64,000 nt of DNA from Pseudomonas sp. R-28-1W-6 (GTDB lineage: Bacteria; Pseudomonadota; Gammaproteobacteria; Pseudomonadales; Pseudomonadaceae), in assembly GCF_009799925.1 (NCBI RefSeq), contig NZ_WELK01000003.1:186001-250000 (forward strand). The letters run 5' to 3'. A program made the translations under genes and the position numbers. Within the stretch, counting starts at the first letter, position 1. Every line of letters begins with the position of its first letter. Below the pieces are notes generated by a model. That model was not told the DNA's origin, did not search any database, and saw only the letters and a list, made by a program, of their open reading frames with translations. Below, piece after piece: positions 53,202-63,757 of this stretch.

Positions 53202-55604
53202 TCAGGCGACCGGCGGCGCATCCACCCGCGCCCGGCACAGCACCCAGTCGTGCAGCAGGGTCTGCAGCTCGACGAACTTCACCGGCTTGGCCAGGTAGTC
53301 GCTCATGCCGGCGGCCAGGCAGCGCTCGCGGTCGCCGCTGTGGCTGTGGGCGGTGATCGCCAGCACCGGCAGCTCGGCGCAGCCCGGCAGGGCGCGTAGC
53401 GCGCGGCAGGTGGCGAAACCGTCCATCACCGGCATCTGGCAGTCGAGCAGCACCGCGTCGACCGCCTCGCTGCGCAGGTGCTCCAGCGCCTCGACGCCGT
53501 TGTCGGCGGTGCGCACGCGGTAGCCGAGCTTGAGCAGCATGCCGCGGGTGACCAGCTGGTTGATCGCATTGTCCTCGACCACCAGCACCGTGCACTGCTC
53601 CGGGCGGCGCAGGGGCTGGCCGCCGCTACGCCGGCGCGTGGCGGCCTGCTCGTGGCTCTGCACCGGCAGGTTGAGCTGCAGGTTCAGCTCGAAGACGCTG
53701 CCCTGGCCCGGCAACGAGCGGTGCTGCAGGCTGCCGCCGAGCAGTTCGACCAGCTTGCGGCAGATCGCCAGGCCGATGCCCAGCCCGCCGTACTGGCGGG
53801 TCATCGAGCCGTCCAGCTGGAGGAAGCGCTGGTACAGGTTGCCTTCGCTCGGCGTGGTGAAGCCGATGCCGCTGTCGATCACCTCGATGCGCAGCGGCAT
53901 GCACGCCGCCAGCGGCCCGGCCGCGGCGACGCGCAGGGTCACGCCGCCCTGGTGGGTGAACTTGATCGCGTTGTCGAGCAGGTAGCCAAGGCTCTGCGCC
54001 AGCTTGCCGGCATCGCCCTCCAGGGTGTCGGGCAGGCTGTCGTCCAGCTCGACGAGGAACCCCAGGCCCTTCTCCATGGCACGCGGCGAGTACTGCGCGC
54101 GCAGGCCGTCGAACAGTCCGCGCAGGCTGAACGGCTCGCGCCGCGGGTAGAGCTTGCCGGCCTGCAGTTCGGTGAGGGCGAGGATGTCGTTGACCATGTG
54201 CATCATGTCGCGCGCCGAGCTGGCGGCGGTCTTCTGGTACTGCTCCAGTTCCACGTCCAGCTTGAGGGTCTGCATCAGCTCCAGCGAGCCGATCACCCCG
54301 TTCATCGGCGTGCGCAGCTCGTGGGTCACGGTGGCGAGGAATTCGTCCTTCAACCGGTTGCTGGTGGCCAGCTCGCGGTTGAGGGCTTCCAGCTCGCGGC
54401 CGGCCTCCTGGAGGATGCGCGCGCGCTCTTCCTTCATCGCATTGATGCGGTCGGCCAGGGCCAGGGACAACAGGCCGACCTCCAGCGCCGAGCCGATCTG
54501 GCTGGCATACATGGTGAGGAACAGGTTGGGCAGGTAGCCCAGCACCATCAGGGTGTTGACCAGGCCGCCGAGGAGGAAGGCACTCCAGGCGAAGATGAAG
54601 TAGCGCGCCACGCGCATGCCGCGCACCCAGGCGAGAATCGCGGCGCTGAAGATCACCACGGTGAAGCCCAGCGCCAGGTAGGTCGCCATGCGCAGGGCCA
54701 GGCCGTAGCTGGCGGTGAGGGCCAGGGTCATGACCAGGGCGCCGCAGGCCATCATCAGCAGCAGGGCGCGGTCGACCCAGGGGCTGTGCTCGGCGGTATG
54801 CAGGAAGCTGCGCGCGAACTGGCAGCCGAACAGCGCCGCCGAGCCGATCAGGAACGGCGTGGCGGCGTTCGCCCACCAGGGGTTGTTCGGCCAGAAGTAC
54901 TCGATGCCGGCGCCGTTGACCGAGACCTGGTAGAGGCCGAAGGAAGCGATGTAGAAGATGTAATAGAGGTAGCTGGTATCCCTGACGCTCAAGAAGATGA
55001 ACAGGTTGTAGATCAGCATCACCAGCAGCACGCCGTAGATGATGCCGAGCACGTAGATGCGCTTGGGCTGTTCTTCCAGGTAAGCCTGCGGCGACCACAG
55101 GGTCAGTGGCGCCTGCATCGAGCCCTGGCTTTCCAGGCGCAGGTAGAGGCGCTGGGGCTGCCCCGGCGGCAGGTCGAGGGCGAACAGGTAGTTGTTCTGC
55201 TTGATCTGCCGGCTGGCGAACGGCAGGGCGTCACCGGTGCGCTGGGCCAGGCGATAGCCGGCGGCGCCATCGGGCACGTAGAGCTCCAGGTGATCGAGCG
55301 GCGGGTAGGCCAGTTCCAGGTACCAGGGCTGCGCCTTGCCGGGCTGGCGCGGCCGGTACTGCAGGTCCAGGCGCAACCAGAACACCGAGCGCGAGTAGCC
55401 GGCATTGAGCACCGCCTGCTCGTGCTGGCGAAAGCTGCCCTGCAGGGCCGGCGAGCTGATCTGGGCGATGCTCGCGTCGCCGCGCACATCCTCGAACACG
55501 TGCATCACCGCACCGAGCGGCAGGCGCCGGGTGTCTTCGTCGAACTCGACAGCGCCGGCCAGGGCCGGCAGCAGGCATAGGAGCCAGAGGAAAATGCAGC
55601 GCAT
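53202..55604 (-). CDS. ladS: Hybrid sensor kinase LadS (7TMR-DISM)
   Basis: 800 aa. Signal peptide (residues 1-18), then a periplasmic 7TMR-DISMED2 jelly-roll domain (about 20-180), seven transmembrane helices (about 183-390), and a coiled-coil linker. HisKA follows with phospho-acceptor H428 (VTHELRTPMNGVIGSLEL), then HATPase_c (LLDNAIKFTH, DSGIGFT, YGGLGIGLAICRKL) and a receiver with D721 (AVLLDCQMPVMDG). In P. aeruginosa LadS activates the GacS/GacA-RsmY/Z pathway through GacS's Hpt domain, favouring biofilm, and senses calcium. Domain order and position divergent from thiD support the name. Confidence 0.93.
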   Translation of the reverse strand: MRCIFLWLLCLLPALAGAVEFDEDTRRLPLGAVMHVFEDVRGDASIAQISSPALQGSFRQHEQAVLNAGYSRSVFWLRLDLQYRPRQPGKAQPWYLELAYPPLDHLELYVPDGAAGYRLAQRTGDALPFASRQIKQNNYLFALDLPPGQPQRLYLRLESQGSMQAPLTLWSPQAYLEEQPKRIYVLGIIYGVLLVMLIYNLFIFLSVRDTSYLYYIFYIASFGLYQVSVNGAGIEYFWPNNPWWANAATPFLIGSAALFGCQFARSFLHTAEHSPWVDRALLLMMACGALVMTLALTASYGLALRMATYLALGFTVVIFSAAILAWVRGMRVARYFIFAWSAFLLGGLVNTLMVLGYLPNLFLTMYASQIGSALEVGLLSLALADRINAMKEERARILQEAGRELEALNRELATSNRLKDEFLATVTHELRTPMNGVIGSLELMQTLKLDVELEQYQKTAASSARDMMHMVNDILALTELQAGKLYPRREPFSLRGLFDGLRAQYSPRAMEKGLGFLVELDDSLPDTLEGDAGKLAQSLGYLLDNAIKFTHQGGVTLRVAAAGPLAACMPLRIEVIDSGIGFTTPSEGNLYQRFLQLDGSMTRQYGGLGIGLAICRKLVELLGGSLQHRSLPGQGSVFELNLQLNLPVQSHEQAATRRRSGGQPLRRPEQCTVLVVEDNAINQLVTRGMLLKLGYRVRTADNGVEALEHLRSEAVDAVLLDCQMPVMDGFATCRALRALPGCAELPVLAITAHSHSGDRERCLAAGMSDYLAKPVKFVELQTLLHDWVLCRARVDAPPVA

Positions 55605-55805
55605 GCCGCTCCGCCAGAGCCCGCGACGACGCCCAGGCCAGCCGGCCCGCAGGCGCCTCCCAGGCACACGATGATTGAGTGTGCCGCACTCTAGCAGCCC
55701 GCATACATAACTGAGAAGTCAGGTTGCTACCGCGGCGGTCGCTTATGCGCCTCCGGGGCGATGCCAGGGGCCGGGAGCCCGGGTTTGGTGGTAAGCTCGC
55801 GCGCC

Positions 55806-56603
55806 ATGAACAGACATAACTCCCGCCCCGTCGTCCTCTGTCTGTCCGGCCACGACCCCAGTGGTGGTGCCGGCCTGCAGGCGGACATCGAAGCCCTGCT
55901 CGCTCAGGGTTGCCACGCCGCTCCTGCCGTCACCGCGCTGACGGTGCAGGACACGGTCAACGTCTCCGACTTCCGCGTGCTCGACCGCGAATGGGTGCTG
56001 GCCCAGGCCCACGCGATCATCGCCGACCTGCCGGTGGCCGCCGTCAAGCTGGGCATGCTCGGCTCGGTGCAGATGGTCGACACCGTGGTCGAGATCATGC
56101 AGCGGCTGCCGGGCATCCCGCTGGTCTGCGACCCGGTGTTGCGCGCCGGCGGTGGCGGCTCGCTGGGCAAGGACGATGTCGGCTATGCCATGCGCGAACG
56201 CCTGCTGCCGATCGCCGCCATCGCCACGCCGAACCTGCCGGAAGCGCGCATCCTCGCCGAACTGCCGGACGGCACGGCCGACCAGTGCGCCGAGAAGCTG
56301 CTGCCGTTCTGCCGGCACCTGCTGATCACCGGCGGCCATGGCGACGAGAGCGAAGTACACAACCGCCTGTACGGGCGCGACGGCAGCCGTCACGACTTCA
56401 CCTGCGCGCGCCTGCCCGGCAGCTACCACGGCTCCGGCTGCACCCTGGCCAGCACCCTGGCCGGGCGCCTGGCCCTCGGCGAGGAAGTGGTCAGCGCCGT
56501 GCGCTCGGCCCTCGACTACACCTGGCGCACCCTGCGCGACGCCGAGCAACCGGGCCACGGCCAGTTCGTGCCGCGCCGCCTGCCGCTGGACTTCGCCCTA
56601 TGA
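55806..56603 (+). CDS. thiD: Hydroxymethylpyrimidine/phosphomethylpyrimidine kinase
   Basis: 265 aa ribokinase-like enzyme phosphorylating HMP and HMP-P for thiamine synthesis. Visible motifs are [45 protein letters not shown] and the catalytic [22 protein letters not shown] near the end. It is the first gene of thiD-thiE-hemL, divergent from ladS. No TPP-riboswitch-like leader is evident in the short upstream region. The start at 55806 begins the family N-terminus. Confidence 0.95.
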   Translation: MNRHNSRPVVLCLSGHDPSGGAGLQADIEALLAQGCHAAPAVTALTVQDTVNVSDFRVLDREWVLAQAHAIIADLPVAAVKLGMLGSVQMVDTVVEIMQRLPGIPLVCDPVLRAGGGGSLGKDDVGYAMRERLLPIAAIATPNLPEARILAELPDGTADQCAEKLLPFCRHLLITGGHGDESEVHNRLYGRDGSRHDFTCARLPGSYHGSGCTLASTLAGRLALGEEVVSAVRSALDYTWRTLRDAEQPGHGQFVPRRLPLDFAL

Positions 56604-56613
56604 GCCGCCGTTC

Positions 56614-57249
56614 ATGAGCGCGCCGCTGCGCGGGCTGTATGCCATCACCGACAGCCAGCTGCTGGCCGACGGCCGCCTGCTGCCCTATGTCGAGGCGGCC
56701 CTGAAGGGTGGCGCCCGCCTGCTGCAGTACCGCGACAAGTCCAGCGACGACGCCCGCCGCCTGCGCGAGGCCGAGGCCCTGCGCGAGCTGTGCGCCCGCT
56801 ACGGCGCCGAGCTGATCATCAACGACGACGCCGAGCTGGCCGCGCGCCTGGGCGTCGGCCTGCACCTGGGTCAGGGCGACGGTTCGCTGGCCGCCGCCCG
56901 CGCCCTGCTCGGCCGCCAGGCGATCATCGGCGCCACCTGCCACGCCCAGCTGGAACTGGCCGAGCAGGCCGTCGCCGAAGGCGCCAGCTACATCGCCTTC
57001 GGCCGCTTCTTCAATTCCAGCACCAAGCCCGGCGCGCCGGCCGCCACGCCCGAATTGCTGAGCGCGGCCCGCCAGCGTTTCAGCCTGCCGATCACCGCTA
57101 TCGGCGGCATCACCCTGGACAGCGCGCCCGCGCTGATCGCCCAGGGCGCCAGCCTGCTGGCCGTGGTCCACGCCCTGTTTTCCGCCCCCTCCACCGCCGA
57201 GGTGGAGCAGCGGGCACGCGCCTTCAGCGCGCTGTTCGCCACCGTTTAA
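56614..57249 (+). CDS. thiE: Thiamine-phosphate synthase
   Basis: 211 aa TIM-barrel enzyme joining HMP-PP and thiazole phosphate to give thiamine monophosphate. Motifs are [84 protein letters not shown] and [26 protein letters not shown], all as expected. It starts 10 bp after the thiD stop and ends 19 bp before hemL. Confidence 0.96.
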   Translation: MSAPLRGLYAITDSQLLADGRLLPYVEAALKGGARLLQYRDKSSDDARRLREAEALRELCARYGAELIINDDAELAARLGVGLHLGQGDGSLAAARALLGRQAIIGATCHAQLELAEQAVAEGASYIAFGRFFNSSTKPGAPAATPELLSAARQRFSLPITAIGGITLDSAPALIAQGASLLAVVHALFSAPSTAEVEQRARAFSALFATV

Positions 57250-57268
57250 TCTTCACGAGAGCCCTGCC

Positions 57269-58552
57269 ATGTCCCGTTCGGAAATCCTCTTCAACAACGC
57301 GCAGAAACACATCCCCGGCGGCGTCAACTCGCCGGTGCGCGCCTTCCGCAGCGTCGGCGGCACCCCGCTGTTCTTCAAGCACGCCGAAGGCGCCTACGTC
57401 ACCGACGAAGACGACCGGCGCTACGTCGACTACGTCGGCTCCTGGGGCCCGATGATCCTCGGCCACAGCCACCCGCAGGTGCTCGACGCGGTACGCCAGC
57501 AGCTGCAGCATGGCCTGTCCTACGGCGCGCCGACCGCCATGGAAACCGAGATGGCCGACCTGGTGTGCGGCATCGTGCCGTCGATGGAGATGGTGCGCAT
57601 GGTCAGCTCCGGCACCGAGGCGACCATGAGCGCCATCCGCCTGGCCCGCGGCTACACCGGGCGCGACAACATCATCAAGTTCGAAGGCTGCTACCACGGC
57701 CATTCCGACAGCCTGCTGGTCAAGGCCGGTTCCGGCCTGCTGACCCAGGGCGTGCCCAGCTCGGCGGGCGTGCCGGCGGATTTTGCCAAGCACACCCTGA
57801 CCCTGCCGTTCAACGACCTCAAGGCCGTCGAACAGATGCTCAGCGAAGCCGGCTCGACCGTGGCCTGCATCATCGTCGAGCCGGTGGCCGGCAACATGAA
57901 CTGCGTGCCGCCGGCTCCGGGCTTCCTCGAAGGCCTGCGCGCGCAGTGCGACCAGCACGGCGTGGTGCTGATCTTCGACGAGGTGATGACCGGCTTCCGC
58001 GTCGCCCTCGGCGGCGCCCAGGCTTACTACGGCGTCACCCCGGACCTGTCGACCTTCGGCAAGATCATCGGCGGCGGCATGCCGGTCGGCTGCTTCGGCG
58101 GCAAGCGCGCGATCATGGAGTGCATCGCCCCGCTCGGTCCGGTCTACCAGGCCGGCACCCTGTCGGGCAACCCGCTGGCCATGGCCGCCGGCCTGACCAC
58201 CCTGCGCCTGATCAGCCGCCCGGGCTTCCACGCCGAGCTGAGCGACTACACCAGCCGCATGCTGCAAGGCCTGCAGGATCGCGCCGATGCCGCCGGCATC
58301 CCGTTCGTCACCACCCAGGCGGGCGGCATGTTCGGCCTGTACTTCAGCGGCGCCGACGACATCGTCACCTTCGACGACGTGATGGCCAGCGATGCAGAGC
58401 GCTTCAAGCGCTTCTTCCACCTGATGCTGGAAGGCGGCGTGTACCTGGCCCCGAGCGCCTTCGAGGCCGGCTTCACCTCGATCGCCCACGGCGAAACCGA
58501 GCTGCAACTGACCCTGGACGCCGCCGAGCGCGCCTTCGCCGCACTCAAGTGA
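57269..58552 (+). CDS. hemL: Glutamate-1-semialdehyde 2,1-aminomutase
   Basis: 427 aa PLP enzyme forming 5-aminolevulinate in the C5 heme pathway. Family features are the N-terminal [28 protein letters not shown], the PLP-binding [29 protein letters not shown], and the PLP lysine in [13 protein letters not shown]. It is the third gene of the thi-heme run and has its own terminator. Confidence 0.97.
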   Translation: MSRSEILFNNAQKHIPGGVNSPVRAFRSVGGTPLFFKHAEGAYVTDEDDRRYVDYVGSWGPMILGHSHPQVLDAVRQQLQHGLSYGAPTAMETEMADLVCGIVPSMEMVRMVSSGTEATMSAIRLARGYTGRDNIIKFEGCYHGHSDSLLVKAGSGLLTQGVPSSAGVPADFAKHTLTLPFNDLKAVEQMLSEAGSTVACIIVEPVAGNMNCVPPAPGFLEGLRAQCDQHGVVLIFDEVMTGFRVALGGAQAYYGVTPDLSTFGKIIGGGMPVGCFGGKRAIMECIAPLGPVYQAGTLSGNPLAMAAGLTTLRLISRPGFHAELSDYTSRMLQGLQDRADAAGIPFVTTQAGGMFGLYFSGADDIVTFDDVMASDAERFKRFFHLMLEGGVYLAPSAFEAGFTSIAHGETELQLTLDAAERAFAALK

Positions 58553-58557
58553 CGGCC

Positions 58558-58580
58558 GGCGGCGGGGCAACCCCGCCGCC
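58558..58580 (+). terminator. Intrinsic terminator of the thiD-thiE-hemL operon
   Basis: Arms GGCGGCGGGG / CCCCGCCGCC with a 3-base loop followed by TTTA, 5 bp after the hemL stop. The stem is very stable and the T tract short. Confidence 0.8.
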
Positions 58581-58608
58581 TTTAGCTGCAGAAAGGCCAG
58601 CAAAGACT

Positions 58609-58638
58609 TTGTAACGGCGTACCGGCTTATCACATAAT
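58609..58638 (+). promoter_or_regulatory. Candidate promoter of the Sel1-repeat gene
   Basis: TTGTAA (58609-58614) and CATAAT (58633-58638) with 18 bp between them, 68 bp before the ATG. Confidence 0.55.
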
Positions 58639-58705
58639 GTGACGGCCGGCGCGTTCCGCCGGCCGGGCTTGGAGCCCGTCGGTTTCGCGAGGCACTGTAA
58701 TTTCC

Positions 58706-59281
58706 ATGAAATGCACCGGCCGCACCCTGTTCCTGGGCTGCCTGTTGCTTCTCCCATCCCTGCCGGCCCATGCGGAAGGCGACGCCTTGCTGATCCCCGC
58801 GCTCGGCCGCTGCTCGCTGAACACCGCCCCGGAAGACCTACCGCAAGCCCTCGCCGCCTGCCAGCAGGCTGCCCAGCAGGGCGATGCGGCCGCGCAGTAC
58901 GAACTGGGCGAATTTCATTACGACGGCACGCGCGCACCGCGCGACCTGGCGCAGGCTCTGCACTGGTTCGAGCAGGCCTCGCTGCGGGGTAACGCCCAGG
59001 CCCAGCTGCGCCTGGGCAGCATGTTCTTCCGTGGCGAAGGGGTGCCGGCCAACAACGTGCAGGCCTATATCGTGCTGAAGATGGCCGCGATCAACGGCTC
59101 GGACGAGGCCATGGACAGTGCCGACCAGGTCGCCGCGCAGATGAACCGCGAAGAATTGCAAGTGGCCAGCCAGGTGCTCGGGCAGATCTTCCGCAACTAC
59201 CTGCTGGAGCTGCAGAACCTCGACAGCACACCGGCCTTCACGCCGAGCCAGCCCAGCCAGCCCAGCCAGCCCAGCCAATAA
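58706..59281 (+). CDS. Secreted Sel1-repeat protein
   Basis: 191 aa. Signal peptide (MKCTGRTLFLGCLLLLPSLPAHA). Two Sel1/TPR-like repeats are at about residues 60-125 (AAQYELGEFHYDGTRAPRDLAQALHWFEQASLRGNAQAQLRLGSMFFRGEGVPAN). A helical C-terminal part precedes a tail of four Pro-Ser-Gln triplets (PSQPSQPSQPSQ) encoded by a 9-bp tandem repeat. Sel1 proteins mediate protein contacts and here probably act in the periplasm. It is convergent with the DUF1820 gene. Confidence 0.88.
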   Translation: MKCTGRTLFLGCLLLLPSLPAHAEGDALLIPALGRCSLNTAPEDLPQALAACQQAAQQGDAAAQYELGEFHYDGTRAPRDLAQALHWFEQASLRGNAQAQLRLGSMFFRGEGVPANNVQAYIVLKMAAINGSDEAMDSADQVAAQMNREELQVASQVLGQIFRNYLLELQNLDSTPAFTPSQPSQPSQPSQ

Positions 59282-59306
59282 TAGTGCCGCCGGCGGCCAC
59301 GCCGCA

Positions 59307-59630
59307 CTACTTGTCCGGCATCGGCATGGGGAACGGCATGACGTTGCCGCTGCCCTTGGCCTCGCTGATCTTCGGCGTACCCAGGCGCTCGACCTCGTCG
59401 ATGCGAATGATCGCGTGCATCGGCACGAAGCTGCGCACCACGCCGTCGAACTGCGCCTTGAGCTTTTCCTCGCTGGGGTCGACCACCACCTGGGTGCGCT
59501 CGCCGAAGACGAACTCCTCCACCTCCAGGAAGCCCCACAGATCGCTTTGATAGATCTGCTTGGCGTACATCTCGTACACCTGGCCCTGGTTGAGGAAAAT
59601 CACCTTGTAGATCGGTTCACGCTTGCTCAT
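59307..59630 (-). CDS. DUF1820 family protein
   Basis: 107 aa. It matches the DUF1820 family: [57 protein letters not shown], then [18 protein letters not shown]. It is a small, cytoplasmic, conserved gammaproteobacterial protein of unknown function. The Glu/Gln/Met composition and conserved neighbourhood next to miaB are the only clues. I chose the ATG at 59630, which begins the conserved block; earlier codons have none. Confidence 0.85.
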   Translation of the reverse strand: MSKREPIYKVIFLNQGQVYEMYAKQIYQSDLWGFLEVEEFVFGERTQVVVDPSEEKLKAQFDGVVRSFVPMHAIIRIDEVERLGTPKISEAKGSGNVMPFPMPMPDK

Positions 59631-59721
59631 GGACGACGGGGAAACACCGGGAATAAAAGGGGGTGCAAAGCATAGCATAGCCACCGGACAGGCAAGCCTA
59701 GGAAGCACGCCGTGCGCGCCC

Positions 59722-59727
59722 TATAAT
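59722..59727 (+). promoter_or_regulatory. TATAAT -10 element of miaB
   Basis: Perfect TATAAT 36 bp before the miaB ATG, without a recognisable -35 hexamer at 16-18 bp upstream. Confidence 0.55.
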
Positions 59728-59763
59728 GCGCGGTTCAATCGAACCACCCGCGACGAAGACCCC

Positions 59764-61092
59764 ATGGCCAAGAAGCTCTATATCGAAACCCACGGTTGCC
59801 AGATGAACGAGTACGACAGCTCGCGCATGGTCGATCTGCTGGGCGAACACCAGGCCCTGGAAGTCACGGAGAACCCGGCGGAAGCCGACGTGATCCTCCT
59901 CAATACCTGCTCGATCCGCGAAAAAGCCCAGGACCGGGTATTTTCCCAGCTGGGCCGCTGGCGCGAGCTGAAGCTGGAAAACCCCAACCTGGTGATCGGC
60001 GTCGGCGGCTGCGTGGCCAGCCAGGAAGGCGCCGCCATCCGCGACCGCGCGCCCTATGTCGACGTGGTCTTCGGCCCGCAGACCCTGCACCGCCTGCCGG
60101 AAATGATCGACGCCGCGCGCAGTACCAAGACTGCCCAGGTCGACATCAGCTTCCCCGAGATCGAGAAATTCGACCGCCTGCCCGAGCCGCGCATCGACGG
60201 CCCCAGCGCCTTCGTCTCGATCATGGAAGGCTGCAGCAAGTACTGCACCTTCTGCGTGGTGCCCTACACCCGCGGCGAAGAAGTCAGCCGCCCGCTGGAC
60301 GACGTGCTGGCCGAGATCATCCACCTCGCCGAACACGGCGTGAAGGAAGTCACCCTGCTCGGGCAGAACGTCAACGGCTACCGCGGCCTGACCCGCGACG
60401 GCAGCATCGCCGACTTCGCCGAACTGCTCTACCTGGTGGCCGCCATCGACGGCATCGAGCGCATTCGCTACACCACCAGCCACCCGCTGGAGTTCTCCGA
60501 CGCGCTGATCCAGGCCCACGCCGAGATCCCGGAACTGGTCAAGCACCTGCACCTGCCGGTGCAGTCCGGCTCCGACCGCATCCTCGCGGCGATGAAGCGC
60601 AACCACACCGCCCTGGAATACAAGTCGCGCATCCGCAAGCTGAAGGCGGCAGTGCCGGACATCCTGATCAGCTCGGACTTCATCGTCGGCTTCCCCGGCG
60701 AGACCGAGAAGGACTTCGAGCAGACCATGAAGCTGATCGAAGAGGTCGGCTTCGACTTCTCCTACTCCTTCGTCTACAGCTCGCGCCCCGGCACCCCGGC
60801 CGCCGACCTGCCGGACGACACCCCGGAGGAACTGAAGAAGCAGCGCCTGGCCCTGCTCCAGCACCGCCTCAGCCAACAGGGCTTCGAGAACAGCCGACGG
60901 ATGGTCGGCAGCGTGCAGCGCATCCTGGTCAGCGACTACTCGAAGAAGGACCCGGGCATGCTCCAGGGCCGCACCGAGAGCAACCGCGTGGTCAACTTCC
61001 GCAGCGCCAACCCGGGCCTGATCGGCCAGTTCGTCGACGTGCATATCGACGACGCCCTGCCCCACTCCCTGCGCGGCAGCCTGCTCGACTAA
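59764..61092 (+). CDS. miaB: tRNA-2-methylthio-N6-dimethylallyladenosine synthase MiaB
   Basis: 442 aa radical-SAM methylthiotransferase modifying A37 of tRNAs. The N-terminal UPF0004 domain has cluster cysteines ([31 protein letters not shown]). The radical-SAM motif is CSKYCTFC, and a C-terminal TRAM domain begins around [29 protein letters not shown]. It is the first of the miaB-phoH-ybeY-corC-lnt set. The next gene begins 97 bp on. Confidence 0.97.
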   Translation: MAKKLYIETHGCQMNEYDSSRMVDLLGEHQALEVTENPAEADVILLNTCSIREKAQDRVFSQLGRWRELKLENPNLVIGVGGCVASQEGAAIRDRAPYVDVVFGPQTLHRLPEMIDAARSTKTAQVDISFPEIEKFDRLPEPRIDGPSAFVSIMEGCSKYCTFCVVPYTRGEEVSRPLDDVLAEIIHLAEHGVKEVTLLGQNVNGYRGLTRDGSIADFAELLYLVAAIDGIERIRYTTSHPLEFSDALIQAHAEIPELVKHLHLPVQSGSDRILAAMKRNHTALEYKSRIRKLKAAVPDILISSDFIVGFPGETEKDFEQTMKLIEEVGFDFSYSFVYSSRPGTPAADLPDDTPEELKKQRLALLQHRLSQQGFENSRRMVGSVQRILVSDYSKKDPGMLQGRTESNRVVNFRSANPGLIGQFVDVHIDDALPHSLRGSLLD

Positions 61093-61189
61093 TGGCTACC
61101 CTGTCTCCGTGCGTCCAGGCTTTCACCCTGAGGCGCGCGGGGTTATTCTTCGACCATCATCCTTGCCGACTGGCGGCCAAAAAACCACA

Positions 61190-62197
61190 TTGAACGCGCC
61201 CATAGAACCGCATCGTTTCACCCTCGAACCCTTCGAAGCACGCCGCTTCGCCAACCTCTGCGGGCAATTCGACGAGCACCTGCGCCTGATCGAACAACGC
61301 CTGGCCATCGAGATCCGCAACCGCGGCAATCAATTCGAACTGATCGGCGAGCCGCACCATACCCACTCCGCCGAGAACCTGTTGCGCCGCCTGTACCGCG
61401 AGACCAAGGGTGCCGAGCTGTCGCCGGACCTGGTGCACCTGTTCCTGCAGGAGTCGGGCATCGAGGAACTCAACAGCGACCCGCGCAACACCGGCGGCGT
61501 CACCCTGCGCACCAAGAAGGGCGTGATCAAGCCACGCGGCGCCAACCAGCAGCGCTACGTGAAGTCGATCCTCGACAACGACATCAACTTCGGCGTCGGC
61601 CCGGCCGGTACCGGCAAGACTTACCTGGCCGTCGCCTGCGCGGTCGATGCCCTGGAGCGCGAGCAGGTGCGACGCATCCTGCTGGTACGCCCGGCGGTCG
61701 AGGCCGGCGAGAAGCTCGGCTTCCTCCCCGGCGACCTGGCGCAGAAGATCGACCCCTACCTGCGCCCGCTGTACGACGCCCTCTACGAGATGCTCGGCTT
61801 CGAGCAGGTGGCCAAGCTGATCGAGAAGCAGGTGATCGAGATCGCCCCGCTGGCCTACATGCGCGGCCGCACCCTTAACAACAGCTTCATCATTCTCGAC
61901 GAGAGTCAGAACACCACCCTCGAGCAGATGAAGATGTTCCTCACCCGTATCGGTTTCGGCTCGACCGCAGTGATCACCGGCGACATCACCCAGGTCGACC
62001 TGCCCCGCGGCACCAAGTCCGGCCTGGCCCACGTCATCGAAGTGCTGCGCGACGTGCCCGGCATCACCTTCACCCACTTCAAGCCCAAGGACGTGGTGCG
62101 CCACCCTCTGGTGCAACGCATCGTCGAAGCCTACGAGCGCTTCGAGGAGCGCCAGCCGAGCAAGATCGAGCACCGGGACAACCCACGCGATGCTTGA
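61190..62197 (+). CDS. ybeZ: PhoH-like protein YbeZ
   Basis: 335 aa from a TTG start. Cytoplasmic PhoH-family ATPase: an N-terminal domain, then [40 protein letters not shown] with Walker A GPAGTGKT, and Walker B in [23 protein letters not shown]. Genes for PhoH/YbeZ and YbeY are adjacent in most bacteria, and the proteins interact in ribosome quality control and rRNA maturation. No ATG is available near the conserved start; TTG at 61190 begins [13 protein letters not shown]. It overlaps ybeY by 8 bp. Confidence 0.92.
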   Translation: MNAPIEPHRFTLEPFEARRFANLCGQFDEHLRLIEQRLAIEIRNRGNQFELIGEPHHTHSAENLLRRLYRETKGAELSPDLVHLFLQESGIEELNSDPRNTGGVTLRTKKGVIKPRGANQQRYVKSILDNDINFGVGPAGTGKTYLAVACAVDALEREQVRRILLVRPAVEAGEKLGFLPGDLAQKIDPYLRPLYDALYEMLGFEQVAKLIEKQVIEIAPLAYMRGRTLNNSFIILDESQNTTLEQMKMFLTRIGFGSTAVITGDITQVDLPRGTKSGLAHVIEVLRDVPGITFTHFKPKDVVRHPLVQRIVEAYERFEERQPSKIEHRDNPRDA

Positions 62198-62648
62198 ACT
62201 CGACCTGCAGAATGCCTCGGCCGCCACGGCGCTGCCGAGCGAGGCGCAATTTCGCCGCTGGTGCGAGCTGGCCCTGCGCCAGCGCACGGCCGACTCCGAG
62301 CTGACCATCCGCTTGGTCGACGAAGGCGAAGGCCGCGAGCTGAACCACACCTGGCGGCACAAGGACTACGCCACCAACGTGCTGTCCTTCCCCGCCGATG
62401 TGCCAGATGGCCTGCTGGATATCCCGCTGCTCGGCGACCTGGTGATCTGCGTGCCGGTGGTCGAGCGCGAAGCCGCCGAACAGGGCAAAGCCAGCGAGGC
62501 GCACTGGGCGCACCTGGTGATCCACGGCTGTCTGCACCTGCTCGGCTACGACCACATCGAGGATGAGGAAGCCGAGGAAATGGAAGCCCTGGAACGGCAA
62601 TTGCTGGCCGAACTGGGCCACCCCGACCCGTACGCCGCCGACGAATAA
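62190..62648 (+). CDS. ybeY: Endoribonuclease YbeY
   Basis: 152 aa zinc metalloprotein for rRNA processing and ribosome quality control. The metal motif [15 protein letters not shown] fits H-x3-H-x5-H, and the [20 protein letters not shown] region is typical. It overlaps the phoH-like gene by 8 bp and is followed by corC after 52 bp. Confidence 0.97.
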   Translation: MLELDLQNASAATALPSEAQFRRWCELALRQRTADSELTIRLVDEGEGRELNHTWRHKDYATNVLSFPADVPDGLLDIPLLGDLVICVPVVEREAAEQGKASEAHWAHLVIHGCLHLLGYDHIEDEEAEEMEALERQLLAELGHPDPYAADE

Positions 62649-62700
62649 CCGCCAACACCCGCTAACTGCCAACAACGAAGAAGGTCCTGAGAAACACACC

Positions 62701-63540
62701 ATGAGCGAAGACCGATCGAGCAACGAGCAAAAGTCCTGGCTGAACAAGCTGACCCAGGCTTTTGCTCATGAGCCGAGAAACCGCCAGGAACTGCTGGAAG
62801 TGCTGCGCGACGCGCACCAGAACAAGCTGCTCGACAGCGAAGCGCTGGCCATCGTCGAAGGCGCCATCCAGGTCGCCGACCTGCAGGTGCGCGACATCAT
62901 GGTGCCGCGCTCGCAGATGGTCAGCATCAAGGCCTGCCAGACGCCGCAGGAGTTCCTCCCGGCGATCATCGACTCGGCCCATTCGCGCTACCCGGTGATC
63001 GGCGAAAGCATCGACGAGGTGATCGGCATCCTCCTGGCCAAGGACCTGCTGCCGCTGATCCTGCAGGACGGCAGCAAGCCGTTCAACATCAAGGACCTGC
63101 TGCGCCCGGCCACCTTCGTGCCGGAGTCCAAGCGCCTCAACGTGCTGCTGCGCGAGTTCCGCGCCAACCACAACCACATGGCCGTGGTCATCGACGAATA
63201 CGGCGGCGTGGCCGGCCTGGTGACCATCGAGGACGTGCTGGAGCAGATCGTCGGCGAGATCGAGGACGAGCATGACGTCGAGGAAGACAGCTACATCAAG
63301 CCGCTGCCGTCCGGCGACTTCCTGGTCAAGGCACTGACGCCGATCGACAACTTCAACGAAGCCTTCGACACCGAGTTCCCCGACGACGAGTTCGACACCG
63401 TCGGCGGCCTGGTGATGAGCGCCTTCGGCCACCTGCCCAAGCGCAACGAAATCACCGAGATCGGCGAATACCGTTTCCGCGTGCTCAACGCCGACAGCCG
63501 CCGCATACATCTGCTGCGCCTGACCCCGCTGGAGCGCTAG
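62701..63540 (+). CDS. corC: CorC/YbeX, CBS-domain protein
   Basis: 279 aa cytoplasmic protein with two CBS domains (QVRDIMVPRSQMVSI... and RNHNHMAVVIDEYGGVAGLVTIEDVLEQIVGEIEDEHD, starting near residues 65 and 130) and a C-terminal CorC/HlyC domain (LVKALTPIDNFNEAFDTEFPDDEFDTVGGLVMSAFG). It was named for magnesium/cobalt tolerance. The conserved place between ybeY and lnt suggests a link to ribosome or envelope homeostasis. Unlike related CNNM proteins, it has no transmembrane domain. Confidence 0.95.
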   Translation: MSEDRSSNEQKSWLNKLTQAFAHEPRNRQELLEVLRDAHQNKLLDSEALAIVEGAIQVADLQVRDIMVPRSQMVSIKACQTPQEFLPAIIDSAHSRYPVIGESIDEVIGILLAKDLLPLILQDGSKPFNIKDLLRPATFVPESKRLNVLLREFRANHNHMAVVIDEYGGVAGLVTIEDVLEQIVGEIEDEHDVEEDSYIKPLPSGDFLVKALTPIDNFNEAFDTEFPDDEFDTVGGLVMSAFGHLPKRNEITEIGEYRFRVLNADSRRIHLLRLTPLER

Positions 63541-63678
63541 AGCCTGATTACGATCTGCTGCGCGTCGGCCATGCTGCGTTGAAATTGGGCTCGGACTGCT
63601 CATTTACACCTCGTAAACTCCGCGTCCTCACCCAATTTCGCCTTGCCTGGCTCTAGCTCGCGAGATCGTAAACAGGCT
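63541..63678. repeat. ~138-bp imperfect palindromic repeat, copy B
   Basis: The end arms AGCCTGATTACGATCT and AGATCGTAAACAGGCT (63541-63556, 63663-63678) are inverted at 15 of 16 positions. A second inner pair GAAATTGGG / CCCAATTTC follows. The body matches copy A at 3751-3880 closely. It fills the gap between corC and lnt. Confidence 0.85.
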
Positions 63679-63757
63679 CTCAGCCATCCATACCCCGCTT
63701 CCTGCCTTTTACGGCTTCCAGTACCCTTGCCCGCCTGATTGCATACGAGGACTAGCG

